From positions 1 through 29,945 of the forward strand of contig CAZZNQ010000048.1 of assembly GCA_964655775.1 (NCBI GenBank): 29,945 nt of DNA, read 5' to 3'. A program made the position numbers and the translations under genes. Below are positions 17,332-23,925 of the stretch, in pieces. Origin of the DNA: CAZZNQ01 sp964655775. GTDB taxonomy: Bacteria; Planctomycetota; Brocadiia; SM23-32. Position 1 is the stretch's first letter, and every line of letters begins with the position of its first letter. The notes under the pieces were generated by a model. It was not told where the DNA came from and did not search any database. It saw nothing but the letters and a program-made list of their open reading frames with translations.

Positions 17332-18969
17332 ATGTGCCGGATTCCACGACGAGTTCTGCTGTTCGCGTGTGCCTTTGTGTGTGGGGCATCGTTCTCCTGC
17401 TGCTTCTGGGGGAAGGAGCCGGTGTCCTGGGGAGTCGTCCCGATACCCCGGGTGGCCGAGGCGAACGGGGAGTCCCAAGGTCCTTTCTTGGCCTCCTACG
17501 GGCGTTTCGGTGCGGACGTGCTGTCTGAGCAAGACGGTATCGCGCTGGAATTGCCGGAGCAGCTGTCCCTGGAACGATCGTTCTTGCTGGCTTTGAAGGC
17601 GAATAAGAACGTGCGCGTCGCTTCGCTGAACGTTGACGTTTCGGACGACCGTATTACCGAGAGTAAGGGGGAGTTCGACCCGACGGTCTTTTTTGAAGCC
17701 GCGCGCGGCCGGACGACGACCTTGCCGGACGAGGACGATCCCACGGGCGAGGAGATCTCGGAGGGCACCCTGACCGCCGGTGTGCGCAAGCGCATCGTGA
17801 CCGGCACAGACGTGGAGGTTGCCGCGACCAACAATTACGAACGCCGAATCGACGGCGACGCGCCCATCAACCCCGAATACAACCCGGGCCTGCGTTTCTC
17901 GCTGGTGCAGGATCTGCTGAAGAACCTGGGAATTGACGTCAATCGCACCGACATCCTGATCGCGGAGAACAACCTGAGCATATCGCGCGAAGACCTGCGC
18001 GAAGTGCTGATGGATAATGTCTTCAACGTGGAGTCGACCTATTGGGAGCTGTTCTTCGCGCTGGCGGACCTGCGGGTTCGCGAGGATCAGCTCAAGCGGG
18101 CCCAGGCACTGGTGGATCGCGAGATCTTGAAGAGGGAGGTGCAGCGTAGCGCCGAGTTGGACGTCAAGACTGCGCGCGGAAGCGTGGCCGCGCAGACTGT
18201 GCAGATTCTGGCCGCCCGCAACAGAATCACCAGGATCCGACGCCAGCTGCTGAAACTGCTGGGCGTTCTGGCTCCCGATAACGCGGACCGGACCTTCGTC
18301 CTGGCAGACATGCCCGCCGTGGTGCCTTACGAAGGAGAGCTCGAAGCCGCCATCGCCGACGCCCTGGAATCGAGGCCAGACATTATCCGGAGTACTCTCG
18401 CCATCGCCAACTCCGAGATCGCCGAACGGTTCGCCCGGAATCAGCGCCTGCCCACTCTCCAGCTTTTCGGCGATTACGCCGTGCTCGGGGCCGACGACGA
18501 TTTCGACGACGCCGCCGAGATGGCCAGAGACGGTGATATTGACACCTGGCAGGTGGGTGTACGTTTCGAGGTGCCCATTCCCAATCGCACGGCGCGTTCG
18601 CGCTACAGCATTGCCGAGACGCAGACGCTCCAGGCGCGTGTGCGCCTCGAGGCCGCCAAGGAGAATCTGACCCGGGAGGTCGCAGATGCCCTTGCCGACG
18701 TTCGCACTGCGGAGGCGCGCTATACCACCGCCATCGAGGCCCGGCAACTGGCGACCGACGTGCTCGCCGCCAGGGACAAGATGTTCAGCCTCGGTCGCTC
18801 TCAGGACAACCTGGAGGTCCTGCGTGCGCAGGAGAGCTTGGCCAACGCGGAGCGGGACGTCATCCGCGCTCAGGCGGACCACGCGATAGCCCTGGCGAAC
18901 CTCTATCGGGTTCAGGGCGTCCTTCTGGAGAAGCGCGGTATCGCTTTCGTCCCCAAGGCAGCCGAGTAG
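17332..18969 (+). CDS. TolC-family outer-membrane channel protein
   Basis: I use the ATG at 17332 (545 residues); a GTG at 17320 is an in-frame alternative, and GAGGGAG at 17313-17319 is far from the ATG. The N-terminus has basic residues followed by a hydrophobic core (VLLFACAFVCGASFS), a signal peptide for export. The rest shows the two-repeat outer-membrane efflux protein layout: long coiled-coil regions (for example REDQLKRAQALVDREILKREV in positions around 245-265 and REVADALADVRTAEARYTTA around 445-465) separated by strand-rich segments such as FDPTVFFEAARG and WQVGVRFEVPIPNRTARSRY. Such trimers form outer-membrane tunnels for efflux pumps or type I secretion. No inner-membrane partner is next to it, so the substrate is unknown; service to the upstream glycan operon is possible but not shown. 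Confidence 0.9.
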   Translation: MCRIPRRVLLFACAFVCGASFSCCFWGKEPVSWGVVPIPRVAEANGESQGPFLASYGRFGADVLSEQDGIALELPEQLSLERSFLLALKANKNVRVASLNVDVSDDRITESKGEFDPTVFFEAARGRTTTLPDEDDPTGEEISEGTLTAGVRKRIVTGTDVEVAATNNYERRIDGDAPINPEYNPGLRFSLVQDLLKNLGIDVNRTDILIAENNLSISREDLREVLMDNVFNVESTYWELFFALADLRVREDQLKRAQALVDREILKREVQRSAELDVKTARGSVAAQTVQILAARNRITRIRRQLLKLLGVLAPDNADRTFVLADMPAVVPYEGELEAAIADALESRPDIIRSTLAIANSEIAERFARNQRLPTLQLFGDYAVLGADDDFDDAAEMARDGDIDTWQVGVRFEVPIPNRTARSRYSIAETQTLQARVRLEAAKENLTREVADALADVRTAEARYTTAIEARQLATDVLAARDKMFSLGRSQDNLEVLRAQESLANAERDVIRAQADHAIALANLYRVQGVLLEKRGIAFVPKAAE

Positions 18970-19022
18970 CCCCGCTATCCTTCTGCTGAGGCCGCCGGCC
19001 GTCGCAGCCGCAGCTCCTGATC

Positions 19023-20543
19023 CTATTTGTACGGCTTGCTCGCCGGTGGTTCGAACGGGACGCCCAGGTCCTTGCAGACGAGGTTGGCCGAGATGCGGCC
19101 GGACTCGTAGATGGTCGGCAGGCCGCTGCCCGGATGGGTGCCGCCGCCGACCAGGTAGCAGCCGTCTATCTCCTGGAAGCGGTTGTGCGGCCGGAAGTAG
19201 AGGACCTGCATCATCGTGTGCGCCAGGTTGAACGTTGCTCCCTCGTAGACGTTGTAGTCCTGCTGCCAGGTCGCCGGCGTGGCGACGCGCATCTCCTCGA
19301 TGTTCTCCCGCAGTCCCTCGAATCCACCGCGTTGCTCGACGATGTCGAGGATCTTGTCCCTGTAGCCGTCCGCCGCGGCCGACCAGTCGATGTCCGAGCG
19401 CATGTTCGGGCACGGCACCAACACGTATATCGTCGACTTGGCTTCCGGGGTCAGCGTCGGATCGCTGACGGATGCATTCTGGATGTAGAGAGAGGGGTCT
19501 TCGGGCAGGACTTGCTCCTCTGTGATCTCGTCGATGTTCTTCCTGTAGTCGTCCGCGAAGATCACGTTGTGGTGGGCGAGTTCGGGATACTGCCGGCCGA
19601 CTCCGAGGTAGAGCATGAACGTGGAACACGAGAGCTTCCACTTCTGGAGCTTCGCAGGGCTATACTTGCGCAGAACGTCGGGCGGCACAAGCGAGTTCAT
19701 CGCGTGCCCGAAATCGACGTTGAGGACAACCCGGTCGAAGCGTTCCTCTTCGCCGTCCTCCAATCGGACTCCGACCGCCCGTCGACCGTCGAGAATCAGT
19801 TCGCTCACCGGCTCCTCCAGCCGGATCGCGCCACCTTCTTCCTCCACGACCTTCGCCATTGCCTGGGATAACCGGTTCAGCCCGCCGATGACGTGATAGA
19901 TGCCGAACGCATGCTCGATGTACGAGAGCATGGTAAAGAAAGCGGGGCAGTCCCACGGCGACATGCCCAGATACTTGGACTGAAACGCGAAACAGAGCTT
20001 CAGGTCGTCGTTGTCGAAGTACCGGCCGAGATTCTGGAACACGGACTTGCCCAACGACATCCTGGGCAGCGCCTTGAGGAAGATCGGATTCAGGTACGCG
20101 AGCAGGTTTCCGTAGTGCTTTTGGAGGCACGGCATCAATCGCTCGAAACGCGCCTTCTCCGACTCCAGGAACTTGTCGACCCCTTCCTCGTTACCGGGGA
20201 AAGCGGCCCGTATTTGCTCCTTGGTCTCCTCCGGGCGCGGCGATGGGAATATCTCCTTGCCGCCGATCCGCAGCCGGTAGAGCGGGTCCAGTTCCACGAA
20301 GTCCAGGTAGTCGGCGCTGTCTCGCCCCGCCTCCTTGAACACCTCGTCCAGGATGAACTTCATCATCAGGAACGTTGGGCCGGCGTCGAAAGTGTAATCC
20401 CCCAGGTGGATGGGCGCGTTCCTGCCGCCGACGGTGTCCTGTTCCTCGAAAACGGTGACATCGAATCCGCGGTGGGCCAGGATCATGGCAGCCGTGAGTC
20501 CACCAGGACCGGCGCCGACGATGCCGATTCTTGCTTTTGCCAT
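19023..20543 (-). CDS. Phytoene desaturase-family flavoprotein (CrtI/CrtN-like), second gene of pair
   Basis: A 506-residue FAD-dependent enzyme of the carotenoid desaturase superfamily. The N-terminal dinucleotide fold shows GIVGAGPGGLTAAM (G10, G12, G15) and VFEEQDTVGGRNAP; the substrate domain includes FDAGPTFLMM; the C-terminal FAD motif is YLVGGGTHPGSGLPTIYES. These enzymes remove hydrogens from polyisoprenes such as phytoene, dehydrosqualene or squalene at the inner membrane. Its start lies 16 bases after the upstream desaturase stop, with GGGAG nine bases before the ATG, so the two are an operon. Paired CrtN and CrtP genes occur in C30 carotenoid pathways, including the squalene route described in Planctomycetes. 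No synthase is present here, so the substrate is inferred only. Confidence 0.88.
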   Translation of the reverse strand: MAKARIGIVGAGPGGLTAAMILAHRGFDVTVFEEQDTVGGRNAPIHLGDYTFDAGPTFLMMKFILDEVFKEAGRDSADYLDFVELDPLYRLRIGGKEIFPSPRPEETKEQIRAAFPGNEEGVDKFLESEKARFERLMPCLQKHYGNLLAYLNPIFLKALPRMSLGKSVFQNLGRYFDNDDLKLCFAFQSKYLGMSPWDCPAFFTMLSYIEHAFGIYHVIGGLNRLSQAMAKVVEEEGGAIRLEEPVSELILDGRRAVGVRLEDGEEERFDRVVLNVDFGHAMNSLVPPDVLRKYSPAKLQKWKLSCSTFMLYLGVGRQYPELAHHNVIFADDYRKNIDEITEEQVLPEDPSLYIQNASVSDPTLTPEAKSTIYVLVPCPNMRSDIDWSAAADGYRDKILDIVEQRGGFEGLRENIEEMRVATPATWQQDYNVYEGATFNLAHTMMQVLYFRPHNRFQEIDGCYLVGGGTHPGSGLPTIYESGRISANLVCKDLGVPFEPPASKPYK

Positions 20544-20559
20544 GCTGGAAAGCTCCCAG

Positions 20560-22056
20560 TCAGGTCTTGGGGAAATCGCGGGCCACTCGGTCGCACACCT
20601 GCTGTCCGGATAGGACAGCCATGGGCATGCCTCCGCCGGGGTTGACGCTTCCGCCCACGAAGTACAGGTTTTCGTACTTCTCGCTCTCTTTTGGAGCCTT
20701 GAATCCCAGGTTCTTCTTGCGATCCGAGACGACCCCGTAGATAGCGCCGCCGTTGGAGTAGTAGCGCGTCTCGATGTCCTCCGGCGTCCACAGGTCTTCC
20801 ACGATGATGTGCTGCCGAAGATCCTCCAGTCCCATGCGTTCGAGCTTCTCCAGCACCCTTTCGCGCAGGGCCAGATACTCGTCTTCGGTGAAGTGCTGCC
20901 CCTCCAGTGGCGGGATGTGGGGCAGGATCTTGATGTTCTCGCAGCCCGCGGGCGCCTGGGTCCGGTCGGTGCGCGCGGGTGCCACCACGTAGACAGTCGG
21001 GTCCTCGGGCAGCACTTTCTTGTGAAACACGTCGTCGAAGTGCTTGCGCGGATCGCGCGAGAAGAAGAAGTTGTGATGGGCCAGTTGGGGGTATTCGCGG
21101 TCGACCCCCAGGTGAACGACCAGCCCCGAGCAGGCCGGCGCGAACTTCCTGTATTTCTTCAGGAAAGACTCGGGCTCCTCCAGAAGCCTCTCGTACGCGG
21201 GTATAACCTCCATGTTGCAGACAAAGGCGTCTGTTTCTATCCGTGTGCCGTCTTCGAGCACGGCCGACACCACGCGTTCTCCCGACTTCTCCAGGGACGT
21301 CACCTCAGCGCCCAGATGGATGTCGACGCCGACTTCCTCCGCCAGCTTGCGGAGCCCTTTCGCCAGACCGAACATGCCGCCGTCCACGTACCATAGGCCG
21401 TACTCCCATTGCACATGCGGCAGCAGGTTCAGGACCGCGGGCGCATCGTAGGCGGAGGATCCCACGTACTTCACGAAGAAGTCGAGGATGTGCCGCAGAT
21501 AGGTATTGCGCACCCGCTTGCGGACGCCGGAGTGCATGCTCCTGAGCAGATCGAAATCGCGCAGCATGGAGATCACGCCGTGGAATCGAACCATCTCGCG
21601 GGCCGTATCGAGCCCTTGTTCGAAGTAGCCCGGCACCGTCTTCTCGAACAGGTTCTGCGAGTATTCGAGGAACTTGGTGAGGTCGGCCTCATCATCGGCG
21701 CCCAGGGCCGCATTCCCCGCAATGGTCTGCTCGACGTCGGGCAGCAGGTCTATGCTAGTGCCGTCCTCAAAGAAGTTGCGCCAGTGCGGGCTGAGCTGTC
21801 GGATGGACACGTAGTCGCTCATCCGGCGGTCGTGTCGCTCGAAGAGCCGCTCGAAGTACTGCGGCAGCGTCAGGATGGACGGCCCGAGATCGAAGGAAAA
21901 CCCCTGCTTCTTCAGAACGTTGAGCTTGCCGCCGACGTGCGGGTTCTTCTCGAAAACCTGCACTCGATAGCCCTCCGCGGCCAGCGCGATTGCCGCGGAT
22001 ATTCCTCCCAGACCCGCTCCGACCACGGCCACTGTGTTCCGCGTGTCCTTGCCCAT
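20560..22056 (-). CDS. Phytoene desaturase-family flavoprotein (CrtN/CrtP-like), first gene of pair
   Basis: A 498-residue relative of the downstream gene but clearly distinct. Its N-terminal FAD fold reads AVVGAGLGGISAAIALA (G13, G15, G18) with VFEKNPHVGGKLN, then FDLGPSILTLP. The C-terminal motif is YFVGGSVNPGGGMPMAVLS, with Asn in place of the His of the usual HPG motif; PGGGMP variants are frequent in CrtP/CrtNb-type oxidases that add oxygen to C30 or C40 carotenoid ends. Both proteins share a block with PxLAHHN followed by VLPEDP, so they probably arose by duplication. I chose the ATG at 22056; a GTG directly before it (22059) is also possible, and GGAGGAGG lies ten bases upstream of the ATG. 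Transcription seems to start about 60 bases upstream. Confidence 0.88.
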   Translation of the reverse strand: MGKDTRNTVAVVGAGLGGISAAIALAAEGYRVQVFEKNPHVGGKLNVLKKQGFSFDLGPSILTLPQYFERLFERHDRRMSDYVSIRQLSPHWRNFFEDGTSIDLLPDVEQTIAGNAALGADDEADLTKFLEYSQNLFEKTVPGYFEQGLDTAREMVRFHGVISMLRDFDLLRSMHSGVRKRVRNTYLRHILDFFVKYVGSSAYDAPAVLNLLPHVQWEYGLWYVDGGMFGLAKGLRKLAEEVGVDIHLGAEVTSLEKSGERVVSAVLEDGTRIETDAFVCNMEVIPAYERLLEEPESFLKKYRKFAPACSGLVVHLGVDREYPQLAHHNFFFSRDPRKHFDDVFHKKVLPEDPTVYVVAPARTDRTQAPAGCENIKILPHIPPLEGQHFTEDEYLALRERVLEKLERMGLEDLRQHIIVEDLWTPEDIETRYYSNGGAIYGVVSDRKKNLGFKAPKESEKYENLYFVGGSVNPGGGMPMAVLSGQQVCDRVARDFPKT

Positions 22057-22111
22057 CACCTTCCGGCCTCCTCCGGTTCGAGTCCCCGGTAGCCCGCGGC
22101 AAGTGCTCGAC

Positions 22112-22119
22112 TCACGTGA
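22112..22119. promoter_or_regulatory. Perfect palindrome TCACGTGA at the desaturase transcription start
   Basis: The eight-base palindrome lies three bases downstream of the minus-strand -10 box, where the start of transcription is expected. A dimeric regulator bound here would block initiation. No regulator gene is beside it, and an eight-base palindrome can occur by chance. Confidence 0.35.
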
Positions 22120-22121
22120 TA

Positions 22122-22150
22122 ATCATACGCGCTGCCCGAACCGGAGGCAA
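22122..22150 (-). promoter_or_regulatory. Sigma70-type promoter for the desaturase pair
   Basis: Reading the minus strand, TTGCCT (22150-22145) and TATGAT (22127-22122) are separated by exactly 17 bases. They match the consensus at four and five of six positions. The predicted start is near 22115, giving a leader of about 60 bases that contains the GGAGGAGG site. Confidence 0.6.
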
Positions 22151-22234
22151 CACCCAATCACCCGGCTGCGCAAGACAGCGGAACAACTCATCCGCTCCAA
22201 CGCGCGTGGTTGCCCCCTCGCAGTCGCCGGGTTG

Positions 22235-22263
22235 TTGCGGCCGGGATAGCAGGTCGTTAGAAT
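22235..22263 (+). promoter_or_regulatory. Candidate guaB promoter
   Basis: TTGCGG (22235-22240), a 17-base spacer and TAGAAT (22258-22263) lie on the plus strand. The -35 match is only TTG, the -10 match is five of six. Transcription would start near 22270, leaving a leader of about 89 bases before the guaB ATG. Confidence 0.45.
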
Positions 22264-22289
22264 AGGACCATCGGGGGAGGTCCTCGATA

Positions 22290-22310
22290 GCCGGCGGTGA
22301 AAATCCCGGC
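22290..22310 (+). other. Short hairpin in the guaB leader
   Basis: GCCGG (22290-22294) can pair with CCGGC (22306-22310) around an 11-base loop, CGGTGAAAATC. A second stem, AGGACC (22264-22269) with GGTCCT (22279-22284), lies just before it and overlaps the predicted transcription start, so it may act as DNA or not at all. No T-run follows, so this is not a terminator. I cannot match it to a known riboswitch. Confidence 0.3.
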
Positions 22311-22358
22311 CCTTTCTGCACTGCGCTGTCTCAATACCGAGCTTAACGGAGGCAGTAC

Positions 22359-23867
22359 ATGGACCTGGCGAACGGAGTGGATGCGGCAGCGTTGTTCGAG
22401 CACGGCGGGCTGACGTATGACGACTACGTCGTGCTCCCGGGCTACATAAAGTCCGCGCTCGCGGACATTTCCCTGGACACCCGCCTCACGCGCCAGATCG
22501 CTCTGAAACTGCCTGTGGTCAGTTCCCCCATGGACACCGTCACCGAGAGCCGCATGGCCATACACATGGCGCTGCTGGGCGGCATCGGCATCATCCACTA
22601 CAACAGCACCATCGAAGAGCAGGCGGCCGAGGTCGGGAAAACGAAGCGGTTCGAAAACGGGTTTATTATGGACCCCGTTGTTCTGTCTCCCGACCACCGC
22701 ATTTTCGACGTCGTCCAGATCAAGAAAAGGTACGGGTTCGGCGGCGTGCCCATCACGGAGAACGGCGAGGTCGGGGGCAAGCTCGTGGGCATGGTTACCT
22801 GGCGCGACATCGACTTCGAGACGGATACCTCGAAGCGGCTCCGCGAGGTGATGACGACCGACCTGGTCGTGGCGCAGGAAGGCATCACACTCGCCGAAGG
22901 CAACCAGATTCTGCGCGAGAGCAAGAAAGGCAAACTGCCGATCGTGGACGAGGACGGAAACCTCGTTGCCCTGATGAGCCGCACGGACCTGCGCAAGAAC
23001 CAGGACTTCCCGTTTGCCAGCAAGGACGAAGGCAAGCAGCTCTTGGTCGGAGCGGCGATCGGAACGCGCGCGGAGGACCGCGACCGTGCGGAGGCGCTCG
23101 TCGAGGCCGGCGTGGACGTGGTTGTGCTGGACAGCGCCCAGGGCTACTCGGTATACCAGATCGAGATGGTCAAGTGGCTGCGCGAGCATTATCCGGGTCT
23201 GCCGATCATCGGCGGGAACGTTGTGACGGCCGAGCAGTGCCGGGGCCTGATCGAGGCGGGCGTTGACGGCCTGCGCGTCGGCATGGGCACGGGGTCGATC
23301 TGCATCACGCAGGAAACGGTCGCGGTAGGCCGGTCGCAGGCCAGCGCGGTGTACCACTGCGCCAAAGCGGCGGAGCGCCACGGCGTTCCGGTCATTGCAG
23401 ACGGTGGCATCGCCGCCATCGGCCACATCGCCAAGGCCCTGGCGGTCGGCGCCGCAACCGTCATGATGGGCAGCATGTTGGCGGCCACCGACGAAGCGCC
23501 GGGAGAGTACTTCTACGAAGGCGGCGTGCGCGTGAAGCGCTACCGCGGGATGGGTTCGGCCGAGGTAATGCAGGAACGTGGCGCCAAGCGCTACATGGAA
23601 GCGGACGAGGCCGTCAAGGTCGCCCAAGGCGTAAGCGGCACCGTCGTGGACAAGGGGTCGGTGGTCGATTACGTCCCCTACCTCACCCAGGGCGTTCGTC
23701 ATTTTCTGCAGGATGCAGGTTGTGCCTCCGTCGAGGAGCTGCACTCGGCCGTGCGGGACGGCAAGGTTCGATTCGAGCGACGGACACTGGCGTCCAGGCT
23801 CGAGGGCAACGTCCATGGCCTGCACTCGTTCCAGGAGCCGCACCGCGCCATCCCGAAGGGCAACTAG
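22359..23867 (+). CDS. guaB: IMP dehydrogenase, eukaryotic-type sequence
   Basis: A 502-residue IMP dehydrogenase, which oxidises IMP to XMP with NAD+ as the first committed step to GMP in the cytoplasm. GGAGG six bases before the ATG fixes the start. Order: catalytic barrel with LTYDDYVVLPGYI, two CBS domains (about residues 103-220, including FGGVPI and KKGKLPIVDEDG), then the barrel again. The catalytic loop is RVGMGTGSICITQETVAVGR with Cys315, and the flap reads KVAQGVSGTVVDKGS. These follow the human enzyme: R306 and Q423 match human R322 and Q441, where most bacterial enzymes have Lys and a GVEGRVPYKG-type flap. The C-terminal element EGNVHGLHSF also matches the eukaryotic end. Function is secure; the unusual ancestry is discussed as a finding. 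Confidence 0.97.
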   Translation: MDLANGVDAAALFEHGGLTYDDYVVLPGYIKSALADISLDTRLTRQIALKLPVVSSPMDTVTESRMAIHMALLGGIGIIHYNSTIEEQAAEVGKTKRFENGFIMDPVVLSPDHRIFDVVQIKKRYGFGGVPITENGEVGGKLVGMVTWRDIDFETDTSKRLREVMTTDLVVAQEGITLAEGNQILRESKKGKLPIVDEDGNLVALMSRTDLRKNQDFPFASKDEGKQLLVGAAIGTRAEDRDRAEALVEAGVDVVVLDSAQGYSVYQIEMVKWLREHYPGLPIIGGNVVTAEQCRGLIEAGVDGLRVGMGTGSICITQETVAVGRSQASAVYHCAKAAERHGVPVIADGGIAAIGHIAKALAVGAATVMMGSMLAATDEAPGEYFYEGGVRVKRYRGMGSAEVMQERGAKRYMEADEAVKVAQGVSGTVVDKGSVVDYVPYLTQGVRHFLQDAGCASVEELHSAVRDGKVRFERRTLASRLEGNVHGLHSFQEPHRAIPKGN

Positions 23868-23925
23868 CCCTGAGGCCTGGCGCATGTTCCTTTGACGCGA
23901 GTGGGTCGGCAGGTTGAGGTCGAGG

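Larger units (their letters stand above)
22057..22358. other. Divergent regulatory region between desaturase operon and guaB
   Basis: About 300 bases without a gene. It contains the minus-strand promoter and palindrome near 22112-22150, the plus-strand guaB promoter candidate near 22235-22263, and two short hairpins (22264-22284 and 22290-22310). Between 22151 and 22230 I see no open frame, RNA gene or repeat. Confidence 0.7.

Noticed and set aside
18970..19022. GC-rich inverted segment (GGCCGCCGGCC) between the TolC-like gene and the converging desaturase as a two-way terminator
   Set aside because: The arms are short and imperfect, and no T-run follows on either strand.
17185..19641. Very long open frame (about 818 codons) on the minus strand opposite the TolC-like and first desaturase genes
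   Set aside because: It is a mirror of high-GC codon use in the TolC-like gene and runs through the end of a clear desaturase gene in another frame. The translation is Arg- and Gly-rich with no recognisable motif.
22290..22312. Resemblance to a tRNA T-arm or to parts of the FMN riboswitch (GGTGAAAATCCC, CCGGCGGT)
   Set aside because: No acceptor stem or anticodon arm can be formed. The FMN-riboswitch elements are incomplete and in the wrong order, and guaB is not a flavin gene.
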